This document shows positions 46,464 to 58,813 of a stretch of 64,000 bases of DNA, one piece after another. Both the position numbers and the translations under genes were made by a program. The stretch is taken from assembly GCA_020744425.1 (NCBI GenBank), contig JAGMUV010000003.1, positions 744,001 through 808,000 on the forward strand, given 5' to 3'. The notes under the pieces were generated by a model. It was not told the DNA's origin. It ran no database searches and was given only the letters and a program-made list of their open reading frames with translations. Positions within the stretch are counted from its first letter, which is position 1. Each line of letters starts with the position of its first letter. Source of the stretch: Dactylonectria macrodidyma (lineage: Eukaryota > Ascomycota > Sordariomycetes > Hypocreales > Nectriaceae).

Positions 46464-47983
46464 TGGGCCATTGTCAGTAAATGTTTGCGCAAGAGGTCGT
46501 CCGCTCCGGCCCTATTTGAGGATGGTGAGAGATCAAGTTTGTGGAACCGCCAATATATGGATTTTAGCTGATGGATGAACATTGAGTAACAAGGTGACGC
46601 TGAAAACCTACTGGTAAATGTTATGGCCCTGTCCACTCAACTGGTTCTCACATATGCCTATGGACGTGATAGCCACCACGAGGCGCAATTCATCCGACGT
46701 ATAGCACAGCAAGCATCTCTGTCGCTAGAGGAAACAGCTCAATCCCTACTGATACCTACTTCATCCTATTCTCCTACAGCATAGTACTCTGTAGTATACA
46801 GCGCCGAGACAGGACCAACAGAGGCGGCCGCTCACGGGCACATCCGCAAGGCCAAGACAAGGTCAAGGGCAGTAATTATGGTGCGCGACCATTTTAACGC
46901 CCAAAAAGCGCGTCTTACCATCCGATGTGTCGCCTCAGGAGTCGTCCAGAGTCGTCCCATGGCGAGTTTCATCCAAAGGACCTCGGCGCTCAGACCAAGC
47001 CTTCCCCGGATCTCCCGCGGGCCACGGCCGCCACTACATAGTACGTGAGTTTCGACATCCTAGCGCGGGTACTTCGTGCGCGGGTACTTCGTGCGCTGAT
47101 AAACACGCTATTTGTATAGTAAAATGTTGTTTCCCAGCAGTCCATGTTGGCTGATACAATCATTTCCTTGGATGTCTGCCGTTTCGTTTCAAATCGTCCT
47201 GGTAGAAGTCAGTGGTCGCTGCGAGCAGCACATACCCGACCAGAAATAAGACAGGCCCCAAGCGCCGAATGGATGGGTAAGCATAGGGACAACAAAGCAG
47301 GACCAACATGGTCCAAAATGAGCGGCATTTGTTTCAAATGATGCACAGTGAAAGGAAAATATGCAGTTGGCTGTCCTTGCGGCGCGTCGCCCCCACAAAG
47401 GATGCTCAGTCACAAAGGCGATCAATCGGAGCCTTTGCCAGGATGCGCGCTGTCAGGGGCTCCACGGGAGCGGACGCACAAGGGATGCATGCGGTGTAAC
47501 TCCTGTCAGATGCGCCCTCTGCCGGAAATATCTGATTCGCTGCGAGTTGGGGGAAAATAGAATTCAACAGCTGACGGCAGTATGTTTGGCACGATCCTAC
47601 TTCAGCTTGGCTTACACCACACAGCCACGAGCCAAGACGAATAGTCGCGAATTCGTGGTCGGAAGAGAGACGGCCTCGAGAGGTGCAGAAAAACACCACA
47701 TACCATCAAGCGTTAACTTACCAATTTAATTTAATAAGTAGTCATAATTTATAGTTATTTAGTTCACTTTATGACCTTTTTAGTTGTCTTTATGTCCTAT
47801 TTTAGTATTAACATAGGCGGCTTCACAGGTCAAAGCGCACAAGTATGTGTAGATGAATCGTCAATTGCCACTCTAGTGTAGGCTTGTTTGTCTTAAGTAT
47901 ATACTAAGAAGTTTAGAAAGCAATGGCGTTCCGTTGTATCCTTTTTTGATATGTCATGTCCTATTTCATTTCATTCGTAGCGA
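46464..47983. other. Gene-free stretch with an AT-rich patch
   Basis: No supported gene. A locally AT-rich patch lies at about 47715-47810. ORFs are short and motif-free. Confidence 0.4.
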
Positions 47984-48700
47984 GTGGTCACCCCCTGTTC
48001 CAGGGCGGCGTTCTTTCAAGGTAGAGTCTCCATTCTACACAGCAACGACCTTCTTGCCAGTGCCGTAGGCAATGTTGGTGACCTCGAGGTTGGTGGCCTT
48101 GCTGGCTCCGAGGCCGCTGGGGCACGAGGGCTGGTTGGAGACGGCAAGGTTGAGGGTGCAGCGCTCGTCGACGCCCCACTTGCAGATGGGATCAGCGATG
48201 TTGTAGAGGCGGTAGTTCTTGGCGACCCAGCTGTTGGGCTGGGAGAGGCAGGACGCCACGTAGAGCATGCTGTTGGAGGCAGTGAGGGGCAGCTTGCCGT
48301 CGTCGAGGATGTCGGCGCACTTGCTGGGGTGGACGGTCTCGTACTCCATTTCGATGCCACCGCCTACCTGGGGATCGGTAGCAGCGTGCTTGCCAAAGGC
48401 AAGCCAGTTCCAGGCGGCGTAGGAGATATCACGTGCTCCCTGGGACTGGTCGACGCGGAGGAGGTAGACCTTGCGGCTACCGTGTGAGACTTTGACGCAA
48501 ATGTCGTCACAACCCACGGCCTCGGGCCAGTAAGCAATATGGTTCGTGTTGACCTTACAACCGAGCACGCCAATGCTGGACGAATATTGGTCATGAGGGG
48601 TCATGCTACCAGTGCTGGCGCCGCGAGGAGCGAGAGCAGCGGCTGAGACCATGGTGGCCGAGGCGGCGGCGGCGAGGAGAGCGGTGAAGGAGCCGAACAT
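47984..48700 (-). CDS. Secreted eight-cysteine protein, unknown function
   Basis: The ORF has 221 codons from ATG 48700 to a stop reported near 48035, with the sequence ending YGTGKKVVAV. The signal peptide is MFGSFTALLAAAASATMVSA, with a likely cleavage near ALAPRG. The mature part has eight Cys (LGCKV, VGCDDICVK, SKCAD, ASCLS, PICKW, ERCTL, PSCPS), suggesting four disulfides and an extracellular fold. Patterns such as RDISYAAWNWLAFG and HPSKCADILDDGKLPL look conserved. I recall similar proteins in plant- and insect-associated fungi without a firm function. No transmembrane or GPI signal. A TATA box and a pyrimidine-rich leader lie upstream, as for a strongly expressed secreted protein. Confidence 0.8.
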
Positions 48701-51700
48701 CTTGAAAGTGTTGGTGGGTTTTGGTAAAACTTTGTACGGTTGAAGCGTATGGTAGTTGGTATATGCTGCTTGAGTCTGAGACTGGCTCGACTTGATGTTC
48801 TCAACGCACTGCGATGAGAGTTGTGAGAATGAGTGGTGGGCAGATCACGGATCTGTTGTAGCGAGTTGGCGCAGCCGAGAGAGTGACGAAGAGAGAATGA
48901 AAGTGATATCTACAAGATATCAAGAGAATGTGGATAGTGGTGAAGACAGAAGAACATGCCAGTTGGGGGCGGATGCCCTGATCTTATATAGATGGCTGGA
49001 GGGAGAGCATCTTGGGGGGATCTGAGGGGGGTGGCTGTTTCGACCGGGGGAAACGAGCTTGTCCAAGTGCTTGGGACGACAATATCCCCGGCCAGCTGGG
49101 GTCCGAGAGAGAGGCCGCGGGCACTAACAGACTCTTTCGACTGAGAAGTGACTCTAGGATGCCTTGAGTGCCGAGCGCAGGCGACATGTGGGTGTAGGCT
49201 AGTCGGCAGCTGGATCCATCGGGGGCCAACAATCCAGGTCTCCTTTGTCAGTACGCCCAACCAGTGAGCGGGTGAGTAAGTTTGTTTCCGCGCCGTCACT
49301 CGTTCGAGGCAAAACGTGGGCCTACCTTGCTCGGCAGCGAGCCGATGTGGGAGGGATGGCATCGAAAATGGCATGCAACTTCAGGTACCCGCGGGCCCAT
49401 CATGGATGGGGCTTTGTTCGGCATGGCGTTCCCCTAGCGCCGTCGGCTGGCCTTGTTCTCACTTGCCCCTGGCGCTTCCCCTGGCGCTTTGCCCAGAACT
49501 CTGCCTGGTGGTGGGCATTTGGGCAGGGAAAATGGCTCACTGACCAGCTAGACCGAGATTGTCTAGGGCCATTTGAGATTGCCGGGGGGTGGCTGCCACG
49601 ATGCCCCGGCCCTGTTCAGGCACGGTGCATTAGTGGGGGCCTAAAAAACGCACACTCTCTAAGGAGCCCTGGCAAGACATGGGCAACTACGAGATACAAC
49701 TGGTTCATCTGGGACAGTGTTAGCTAGACGGTTTCACCACTTGATGGGCTGGAAAAGAGGGCTGGAAAAGAGGCTTGAGAGGGACCCCCGTCCAATTTGT
49801 TTGTGCCACTGTGCCTGGACATGTGGCAACGAAGCAAGGGGGCAAGAGTTACTTGTGGGGAGATTTTCTCGGCCTCCAGGGCTGAGCTGCCACCCTTGTC
49901 AGGCACCGCACATGGATGATGGGCCGGCTCCGCGTGGACGATCTGTCACTGCTGGTTTGCGAGGGTTGCGAGGGTTGCGAGGGATGGGCGAAAAGAAGAA
50001 ATGGCTGAGAAAACTCTGATTCCCGTCGTCACATCCCGGGTTGCCTAAGAGGCTTGGGATTTTTCAGGTACCAGCTGAGATACCCGACAGACTGACACTG
50101 TCTTCGACGCAGGTCCCGCGCCTCCCGTCCCAGTCCTCCGGTGTGTGGCACCAGATGGCCCCCCCCCCTGATGCCTCAGGCTGGATGCAGTGGAACCCAG
50201 AGAAATGCGCCAGAAGATGGCCGAAGGTAATGGGTTCCGCCTGTCATGAAAAGCTAATCGCCATCTTTGTGCACTGTCAGCGCTTGAGTGCCAAGCTCTT
50301 CGGGATTCGGGAGTGGCAGAGGAGCTGGCTGCTTAAATGTACTGTATTACATTGCTCCGTAGATGAATTAAGATCACAATGGTTTTGGGGTACGGGTGTT
50401 TCATTAAGGTTGTGTGCTCTATTTTGCGGACCTGTCAGTGGTTTCATCTTGATGCCAGCATAGGCAGGTACGGCTCGTTGCGTCCTTCACTCGTCTCGTC
50501 CAAGTGCGGATGAGATGAACTCGCGGGGGGGATTGCTCGGACGCAGAACCAACCCCGGGACGTAGTCAGAGTCGAGTCAAGACAGCATACCCGTAAGGTT
50601 TTGCTGCGTTGGCAAGACAGCGCGCCGATCCATACACAGTATCCAACCACGGTGTAGTTCTTAGCCCGGGTCAAGTCCCAGCCGCCAGCCATCGACGTGG
50701 TGTCACCACTCGCCAGTGTGTGATTGAGCGCCTCTGACATATGGTCTCAGATTTGGAGATCATGATTACAATTCATCTTACCGCTCGGGCTACCATACCG
50801 CCTGGACAGACGCCTTTTTTTTTTATTGTTGCTGTGCTGGACGAATCATCTCGACACTCTGTGACTCTTTGATCAGCAGCCCAGTTCTGCCCAGCCAACT
50901 AGCTGGACAATGCGTTGGTAGACAAAGCAAGCAAACAAAGTTGGCAGAGTGCCTAGAGTCAGCCCGCTGCTTCTTAATTCTCATACTGTGCGCAACTTGT
51001 TTTTTGTCACGCATCCAGCCCTGGTTGGCCTCTCCCAGCCCCCATCATCCACCATTCATGACTGAGGCTGTGCGCATACGTGCTTTTCGCGTTGGTGTAA
51101 GCGGTATTTGCCTGACAAACCAGGCTCCAAAGCACATACCCACATCTCGGAGACTTGTCTGACTTGGATCGGGTACTACCCTACACCACTATTTGTTCCC
51201 AACAGCCCCGTTTTCTCCACTCACACACACTCCTTCAAAATCAGTCTCTTTTTTTTCCGACCGTCTTGCCCGTCATTGAACTGGTCCGTTTTCTCAGCTG
51301 CCCGCTCCGGCAATGGAAAACTTTTCCTGTTGACCCCATTGGCCGGCGGCAAACATTACCTCAACGTGTGTAACGCCCGCCGCCCCCGGGACGGAAGAGG
51401 CACTGCCATCCCACACGGTTTGCACTCACGCTTTCTTTCTTCGCTTAGAATCAACAAAAAGCCATAAATGCTTCTGAGCTGAACTTTGTCTTTTGTGTGG
51501 GCGACAATAATAGAAACAAAGGCAAATATGACGCAGCCAAAAATTCACTCACACAATGACTTCGTCGCTTTCAAGATGTGACAGAACATGGCTGAGTTCG
51601 CGTTATTGACCGTGCTAGTCACCATTACCCCTCCGTTGTCGGTGGCACCTTCAACTTGCCTCCTCACAGAGAGCTCCATTGTCTTGAAGTCAAGGTACTG

Positions 51701-52954
51701 TGTTCCTTTGTCGACGTGCAGTAGCCTCAACTTGAAAGCCACGTACCAAACAATTCAACCATTCTCCCAACTGTTCCTTACTCGCCGTCCGACTCTCCAC
51801 TTCCGTTGACCAGCGTCCTCGCCCTCGAACCAACAAACCGTCTCCGTTGGCGCATCTCCACCTGACACTTTGTAAAGGAGTCGCCATTGTCGAGTCAGTA
51901 TACTACCTGTCCGACGTTTAGGCGGTTGCCCGTCTCTGGTCGGCCGACCATGTTTCCCGCTGGCCAGCGAGGAGACCGGTATGACTCCTGCTTGGGCCTT
52001 GTGACGGTTCTCATGACGGTGCGATCTCGGAACCCACCCAGTATGGCATCTCCGCCAAAGATTGGCTCGGTGGCTCGAAGGGCGACTTCTCCTTCTATAT
52101 CACATGCTAGGCGAGTCCGTTCAGCACCAATTCATGCAAGGCGAAATCTTGCTTCGGTGATTAATATGCACCACTGCTTGGTAATGCAAGAGAACAAAGC
52201 TGGTCCGCCACTGATCAATGATTCAATACTTTGGTACCATTGGGCAATGCTTAACCCCGCGAGCGTACCGGCCGGCCGTTTCGCCGGCATCTTGTTGGCA
52301 TTGACATTGTTCGTCGGACCGTGGACCGAAACGACTCAGGTCGTTGCCGTTCTAACGTCCAACTAGTGCACGCAGCACTTCTAGCAATATTCGGGTCGGC
52401 ATTGCGAGCCCACATACCGAGTCACTCGCGGCGTGTGCGAATTGTAGGCTGACTGACATTCAGCTGGCGTCTCTATGTATGGTCTTTAATCCATGTAATA
52501 TTAGGTTCGTGAAATCCGTTGAGTTGCTAGTCGTGTCTCGTGTTTCGAAGAAGTGTTCACATCATTGAGTGAACAGATCGGCTTGTCGTCTTGAGTGTCG
52601 GTGACTTAACCTTGATGAAGATCTCACTGAACACACCTATGTTCGACCCGGTTCGGGGGAGCCAGAGAATCAGTTTCAATACAATCATTTCGTCCGCATT
52701 GCGTATGTGGTAGATTTTGTCACTAAATTTGACATTGTGGGCGCATCTTGCAGTTCACCAAGGCCATGTGCCCAGCTATAGGGTAGGGGGCCTCAAGGTG
52801 AAGGACCCCTCGGAGAGGCCCATGGCGGTGGGCTCGGTGGGCTCGGTGAACGCGGGCGATAATCGATAAGCTTCTCGGCCAAAAAAAATTTCCCATGCAG
52901 CTTCCTCCACCAAACTCATCCGCGATCCGTGAGCACACCACTTCGGATGCAGCA
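48701..52954. other. 4.2-kb stretch between secreted-protein and Rpa43 genes
   Basis: This is the shared upstream side of the divergent secreted-protein (minus) and Rpa43 (plus) genes. I found no convincing gene. It has a TTGCGAGGG triple 9-mer at about 49958-49986, a T run at 50817-50828 and another near 51248-51257. The upstream region of the secreted-protein gene could be long and regulatory. Confidence 0.45.
48984..48991 (-). promoter_or_regulatory. TATA box of the secreted-protein gene
   Basis: The minus-strand CTATATAA lies 285 bp before the start codon at 48700. A long leader is implied. TATA boxes favour regulated, highly inducible genes. Confidence 0.5.
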
Positions 52955-54286
52955 ATGGCGCCAATCGCATCGCCCGAGCCAGCGGCTCTCAAACACGAAA
53001 AGAAGTCCAAGAAGGAAAAGAAGCGCGCGCGCGAGGACGATGCCACCGGAGATGGCGAACGAAAGCACAAGAAATCCAAGAGCGTCTCCGCCGAGATTGC
53101 TGCAGAAGTTGTCAACGGCGACCTGAAGGTCGACAAGAAAAAGAAGAAGAGCAAGAAAGACAAGCACGCCGAGGCCGCGCCCGAAGGAGAGGAGTCAAAG
53201 CCTGAGACGAAGAAGCACAAGAAGAAGAAGAAGGACGTCGAGGCCGAAGGTGCTGCGCCCGAGGAGGTAGATGGAGACAAGAAAAAGAAGAAGTCAAAGA
53301 AGTCGAGGAAGGAAATTGTTGAACCAGAGCCCGAGGCCCCTACGACCAGCGAAATTGAAGAGGATGCGCCCGCCGACCCCGACGCCATGGATGTCGACGT
53401 TGAAGCTCCGTCCCAACCGTCAAAGTCCACGATTCACCAACCTCCCGACATCCCCGCGAACCCCCAGTTCCCCTTCTTCACCCAGACCGTGTCTCTCTAC
53501 GAGCCTCTGTACCCCACTGGCTGGTCACAGCCGGTGACCAGCTGCCAATACCAGCACTTGCAACACCTACAGAACAAGTACGTACCGTCTCTGCGAGGCG
53601 TTTTGCTGGACTACAGGAATGTCGCATTTGGCGAGAAGCCAGGCAGGAAAGGCGCTGCCACAGACGACGAGACGCCAATGACAGTCATGGCCAAGGATGA
53701 GGCTGCTGTTGGCTTTGGCTGGATCACTGCCGACGTCGACCTCTTTGTGCCGAGCCGCGGTGCCTGGATGGAGGGAAGTGTCAACCTCCAAACCGAAGGA
53801 CACATTGGTGTCGTCTGCTTTGGCAAGTTCAATGCCTCAGTTGAGGCCCGGAGACTTCCCCCGTCTTGGAAATGGGTCCCCAACGAGTCCCCCGAGGCCC
53901 AGGGCTTTGAAGAGACTGCTTCTGTCATCACCTCGGACGACCATGGCGTGGTTCGACAGATCCACAGCACAGGCTTCTGGGTCGACGGCAGTGGAGAGAG
54001 GATCAAGGGCAAGATTCGCTTCCGAATACGCAACTTTGACATTGGAACGAGCGGCGAGACTAGCTACCTCAGCTTGGAGGGCACCATGCTGGACAAGAAG
54101 GGCGAGAAGACGGTCGTTGCCGAGGAGGCTGAGATTGCGCGGATGCGCAAGAACACCAAGGGCGGACAGAGGCGGATGAGGAGGCGCGTGCCTGAGTTCA
54201 GTATGACTCGCTTCGATGCCAACGAGGAGCAGGTACAGGACGATGAGGAGGTCAAGCGAGAAGTGCTGGCAGTGAGCGAGGATTAA
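52955..54286 (+). CDS. RPA43: RNA polymerase I subunit Rpa43
   Basis: Subunit of the nucleolar RNA polymerase I stalk (with Rpa14), where the initiation factor Rrn3 docks. 443 aa from the ATG at 52955 (good context GCAATGGC); an in-frame upstream ATG at 52895 would add 20 residues. Residues 1 to about 150 are an extreme Lys/Glu-rich, nucleolar-type extension (EKKSKKEKKRAREDD and many KKKKK runs). The conserved domain starts near 185: FTQTVSLYEPLYPTGWSQPV, QHLQNKYVPSLRGVLLDYRN, then an OB-fold part with GFGWITADVDLFVPSRGAWM and GHIGVVCFGKFNASV. GFWVDGSGERIKGKIRFRI and SYLSLEGTML match the family C-terminus. A basic tail follows. Single exon, intact. Confidence 0.92.
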   Translation: MAPIASPEPAALKHEKKSKKEKKRAREDDATGDGERKHKKSKSVSAEIAAEVVNGDLKVDKKKKKSKKDKHAEAAPEGEESKPETKKHKKKKKDVEAEGAAPEEVDGDKKKKKSKKSRKEIVEPEPEAPTTSEIEEDAPADPDAMDVDVEAPSQPSKSTIHQPPDIPANPQFPFFTQTVSLYEPLYPTGWSQPVTSCQYQHLQHLQNKYVPSLRGVLLDYRNVAFGEKPGRKGAATDDETPMTVMAKDEAAVGFGWITADVDLFVPSRGAWMEGSVNLQTEGHIGVVCFGKFNASVEARRLPPSWKWVPNESPEAQGFEETASVITSDDHGVVRQIHSTGFWVDGSGERIKGKIRFRIRNFDIGTSGETSYLSLEGTMLDKKGEKTVVAEEAEIARMRKNTKGGQRRMRRRVPEFSMTRFDANEEQVQDDEEVKREVLAVSED

Positions 54287-54545
54287 AGGCATGGCATGTG
54301 ATTCAAAAGGAGTCAGGAGTTGTGTGATACCTTGATTGAATGAGGTGTAGATTGTCACTACAAACAGAGAAGCATTGTTGCTCGATCCAAAGAGCTGTAC
54401 AAGGAGCCCGTCCATCCCAACCTTGCCGACATGATACAAAAGAGAACAACCAAAATATAACGCCAAGTCCTTGACGCTCAATACGCCTATCATAAACAAA
54501 ACGCTTGCAAGCTTGATGCGACACTTCTACAACAGTACAGGCGGT

Positions 54546-55283
54546 TCACGCCGCCGCCCTCACCATGGGCTCCCACGGCTTGGCCATATTCCACAGGTAC
54601 ACTTCACCCACTGGCTCATCACCCAAATGCTTGACAAAAATGTGCTGGAACAGCGGCACGGAGGAGAAGAGAGGAGCGACTGGGGTGATGGATGTGCGAT
54701 CCCAACCGAAACTTAGGCCGTCGGTCCAGGCGGGCTGCTGGAGGAAAGCGTCGACCTTTTCGCGGTAGGCGTCCCAGTCCTCGGCGTGGTCGTTGACGAT
54801 GACCTGGAAGCGCAGGCCCTGGATGTCGACGGTGATGCGCTGGACGGTGCTGGGGAAGCCGTGAGAGTAGCCGCTGCTGAGGATCCAGGTATAGTCGGTC
54901 TGGTCGCCGTTGCTCTCCCAGTCGTACCAAACCTGGGTACCGGTCTCGGAGAAGTCGTTGAGGACCAGCCGGGCCTCGGCGTCGAAGCTGAGCGCGCAGT
55001 GCTGGGCGCCGATGCCGGGGAGCGACGGCAGCACCACGTCGCACCGGGCCGGGTCGGAGCCGAGCACGAAGGACCCGGGCCGCTTGGGCGCCTTGTCGAA
55101 GGATAGCTGGATCGCCTTGGCAGGTTTGCTGGAGACGAGGCTGGGTAGGCGGGATTCTAGGATGGAGGATGAGGCCGTCGATACGGCGCGGAAGTTGTTG
55201 GAGGCGAGGTGGGTGGCCTTGTCGGCGAAGGAGCCACGCGCCGTCGGGACCAGCCAGGCGATGACGTCGGAGGGGCTCGACAT
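54546..55283 (-). CDS. Stand-alone FHA-domain protein
   Basis: 245 aa from MSSPSDVIAWLVP; an ATG eight codons upstream (55307) is possible but less likely. Residues about 60-135 form an FHA domain: GSFVLGSDPARCDVVLPSLP, IGAQHCALSFDAEARLVLND and FSETGTQVWYDW, matching the GR/S...H...N/D...GT pattern that binds phosphothreonine, although the first Arg is Ser here. A second beta-rich half continues to the end (VQRITVDIQGLRFQVIV and LFQHIFVKHLGDEPVGEVYL). I recall this two-part arrangement as the N-terminus of some fungal FHA-kinases; no kinase domain follows here. Probably a phospho-signalling adaptor. It ends 259 bp from the convergent Rpa43 gene. Confidence 0.7.
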   Translation of the reverse strand: MSSPSDVIAWLVPTARGSFADKATHLASNNFRAVSTASSSILESRLPSLVSSKPAKAIQLSFDKAPKRPGSFVLGSDPARCDVVLPSLPGIGAQHCALSFDAEARLVLNDFSETGTQVWYDWESNGDQTDYTWILSSGYSHGFPSTVQRITVDIQGLRFQVIVNDHAEDWDAYREKVDAFLQQPAWTDGLSFGWDRTSITPVAPLFSSVPLFQHIFVKHLGDEPVGEVYLWNMAKPWEPMVRAAA

Positions 55284-56418
55284 GTTGGGTAAATGAGGGT
55301 GGATCAAGGTATTACAAAGAGTAGAGTGGGTATTGATATTTGTTGTGGAAGATCAAAATAGACGAGTCAAGTGAAGGAAATTTGCTGCAAAGAGTGGCAG
55401 AGTGACGAGCGTAGGAAGACTGGTCCTCGAGTTGGTAGTATATATATCAGATCGACTCTAACGAGAGGAGTCGACGGTTTAGGTTGATGAGTCCGGTGGG
55501 AGCTGGAGCTGAAATATGATGGAATTAAAAGACAAGATGGAATGGAAATGGCCTGATTCCAAGTTGGAGGTTCACACACGAAGGGTTTATAACATTCTGG
55601 AGTTTTGGGGATGTGGCTTGGATAACCATCTTCTGTTCAGGGTTGCCGCGGACAACGACCGCGTCCACCCACCTTTTCGCACGCGTCGCGAAAACACATG
55701 ACAGCCATAGACGACCCCCGTCGACGCGGGACTCGCAAACGGGTGTTTCGTGCAATTCGCCATGTTGCAATGCCCTGGTGCTAACCTTTGATGCTCGGTG
55801 CGTTGGCCGTGTGAGCGTCGGAGCATCGTAGCCAATCGATTTGGTGTGGATACGCGCGTGTTCGAGCCAAGTCGCGTTAAGCGGCTCGCCACTGAGGCCA
55901 GCGAATTTTTTTTCCCCTGCAATCCTGAGTTTTCCTGAGCCATGGATTGGAGCATGCTTTGGACGTGGCTGGCCGGGAGAGGCGGTGCCAAGAAGGGTGG
56001 TTGATGCTCCCGCGTGGGAACAAGCGTTTTGGCTGCGAGGAGAGGCTGACGGCTTCTCAGAGCTGGGGATCTGATACGCATGAGAAGCGCTGGATATGGA
56101 AATCTACGTGGAATGCTGCATCGAGCCGGCGTCGCCGTCAAGCTGGTGAAACTGGGAGCTCATCTTGTGACAGTTGCGCCTTCGTGAGTTGGTTCTCGCG
56201 GATAGGTAGGCTCTCGCAGACGGACGCTGATGTGAGCAAAGGCTTGCCATCCTCTCCACAGCCCGTCGACCTGGCGATAGCAGAGAGGCTGCAGACGGAC
56301 AGACAACACGCTTAGTCTGTTGTTTCGATGCAGGTGTGAGTCATCGCAGAGAAAGATCATCATTGCATAATTATGTTGCGCGTCAAGGGTATGTACAAGA
56401 ATCAAGAAAAAAAGTGCT
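55284..56418. other. Intergenic region
   Basis: Promoter side of the FHA gene and 3' side of the arylsulfotransferase gene, both minus. A TATATATA string near 55440-55447 lies about 160 bp before the FHA start. No gene seen. Confidence 0.45.
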
Positions 56419-58039
56419 TCATAGTTCACCATCCTGGTTATTGTCCCCCCCTTCTGATGGGTGGATGGCCTGCACGACCGCCACCCCGCGCGACCTGTCC
56501 AGCACGGTGCCCTGTTTATCGAAGCCGGCCGCGAAGATCCGGACGTTGTCGCCGAACTCCCGCAGCCGCTCCGTCGGGATGGTGGCGCTCGTCTCAAACG
56601 ATGTCCGCCCCGCTTCGGCGACCTTGCGGACGGATCTGGCGTTGCCGTTGCCGTCCTGTGCGTAGAACCGCCACAGGGCCACTTCAGTGTCACCGTTCCA
56701 GCTGACATGCACACTCGTCTCCGCGCCGTCTCGTACCGCCGCCACCGAGGGGGTCTCCCTGGGGCGACCCGTCCACTCGAACCGGAAGCCGCGATAGCTC
56801 TGGACTTCCGCGTCCGTGTCGAGGAAGGCGTTGAAGATGGGCGTTCCGTCGGCGAGGAACTCGGTCACGGCCCCTTCTTGCCCCCAGTTGACGAAGACGT
56901 TGCCGTTGGGCAGGACTTGGGCGTTGCCTTGAGAATGGGCCGAAAGGCCATCCGGCGAGGCGTATGACTGAACGACCGACGAGGAGTTATCGGCGTGGTT
57001 CAGCTCTACAATGAGCGCTCGTGAGTGAGAGCGTGTCGTCGCCTGGTCTTCCTCGTTGGGACCAAACGTCCACGCCGAGTTGTCAAAGAACGAAATCGTC
57101 TCGATCACGCCGTCGGTAGAGCGGTTGATGAAGCGGGCATCGTGCTGATACCCAAAATCGAGCTCCGACGGGAGGTCAAACGTAGACTGATCGCCTCCGA
57201 GCTGCCAGATGATGGAGCCATCGCGGCCAGACAGCTTGTAAATCGTGCTCGTATGCCGTGCGGAGATTAGGTAGTTGCCCTCGTCGTCCTTGTCGATGCT
57301 GTTGAGGTGGAAGTAGTCCCACGCGTTGGGGGCATCGAGGGCGGCTCCGGCGGGGAGGGGAGCAAGACTGTCTGATGTGGTGTTAGTTGGCACTTTGTAA
57401 CTTGATTCCGAGGAGAATCCTACCAGCTGGAGATACAATGTCGAGGGAATGGACCTCAAAGATGAGCTCGCCCGTCTCAATGTCAACCTCCTGCAAGATG
57501 CTATCGACAATCCAAGTTTGCTCCCGAGATCCTCCATACGGCGTCAGGTCATACGGCACCGGGTCATAGATCTCAATCAGCGCCGTCTTTCCATCGACGA
57601 TCCTAAGCTCGTGTATCGACGGGATCTTGTTCGTCACGCTCTGAATTTGCGCCACCGGCCGGTAGTGATGATCCAAGAGCTGAAGGGTTCCATGACCTCG
57701 CCCGTGCCTCGGATCGATGGTGCCTTGAAATGCCTGCAAGACCGGCTCGCCCTGGTAGGTGGCGGCCTGGAAGTTGGCGACGAAGCCGGAAAAGTACCCC
57801 AGGCTCGACCAGACAAGGTCGCCGTCGTCGCGGAAGATGTAGGCGGCCGGCTGCTCGGGTTGGAAGGGGGAGCCGCCGAAACCCGGATACGGTGTCACGA
57901 ATATGAAGCCGGGCGAGGCATCGCCGGCGGCTGGGATGGTGATGTTCAGGCGAGGCGGAGAGAGATCAGGGCGAGAGCGGAACGGCGACTCTGCGCGCGC
58001 ACACGCCGCGAGGACGGAGACGAACACGGCCAGCTTCAT
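56419..58039 (-). CDS. Secreted arylsulfotransferase-family (ASST) protein
   Basis: 522 aa from exons 58039-57424 and 57371-56419. The 52-nt intron has donor GTAGGA, a CTAAC branch site and acceptor CAG; the join gives SPADSLAPLPAG. Signal peptide MKLAVFVSVLAACARA. The mature chain looks like a beta-propeller: GFIFVTPYPGFGG, YIFRDDGDLVWSSLGY, GHGTLQLLDHHYRPV, IHELRIVDGKTALIEIYDP, then AWDYFHLNSIDKDDEGNYLI, GSIIWQLGG and YQHDARFIN. The HxN and D-x-H motifs and repeated LxxxxW blades fit the arylsulfotransferase family (PF14269 type), whose bacterial relatives move sulfate between aryl esters and phenols. Fungal members are biochemically unproven. It faces a sulfatase gene across a shared promoter. 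Confidence 0.85.
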
Positions 58040-58813
58040 TGCGTTGATGTCTGAGAGAAGAATTGACCTGCAATGGAGAACCTCTTCCTTTGACTTGTCG
58101 CAATAGAAGCAGCTTTCAATAGTATCGCGCCAAATTCGATAGTTGTGTAGGTCTCAACGCGGGAAGTGGGAGCAACGACATACACTCCCCACAGCAGAGG
58201 GGCGGCCTGCGATGTCGACAGCACGCCATCGCGAGGCCTGGTCGATGGCACAAATTACACCATGCATCTACTATATATCTGTTACCTCTAGGCGGGCGTT
58301 GCGCAGAGTCCGTTGTCGCTGTTGCGTACGCATCTAAGGTGGGATGTTGACTTACGAAGAGGGTAAAAGATAGGGACCGAGTTCACCATCGACAGGGACA
58401 ACGCGCGGCCGATGAACCGGATATGGGGGTGGAGCAGGGCACCCCACTGGAAGCAACTCCACAGGTGTTAGTGTATTGCATAGTCGCTCACGCTACGGCG
58501 CTAACAGATACGCCATTGCGGATCCAATTGCGCGAGTGCCAGGGCCTCATGACGTTTCTCTCCGACGCGCAGATAGTTGCAAGGGTGTTTGTTAGATGTT
58601 GTGAATACTCTAAAGAACTCATTGTAAAATTACAGCTTCTTTACTCTCGAGAAAAGACTTTTGAGTTTCATGTTGCTGTCCTTGAGGGATAAAGATTTCC
58701 TGCGCATTGATCCGTTTCTCCGGACAATTGGTGGGGTACCTGTTTCCGCAAACTTGTCCAGGCAGCTGTAATCAGAGCCCTTAAAGCAAAGCATCTAGGC
58801 TCAATTCATCGAC
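58040..58813. promoter_or_regulatory. Bidirectional promoter of the sulfatase/ASST pair
   Basis: 774 bp separate the two divergent start codons. I see no intervening gene. Shared control, for example by a sulfur-limitation regulator of the Cys3/MetR bZIP type, is plausible, but I did not identify a convincing site by eye. Confidence 0.4.

Noticed and set aside
49245..50463. Several 100-160-codon ORFs upstream of the secreted-protein gene
   Set aside because: No motif, no consistent frame conservation, and overlapping frames on both strands.
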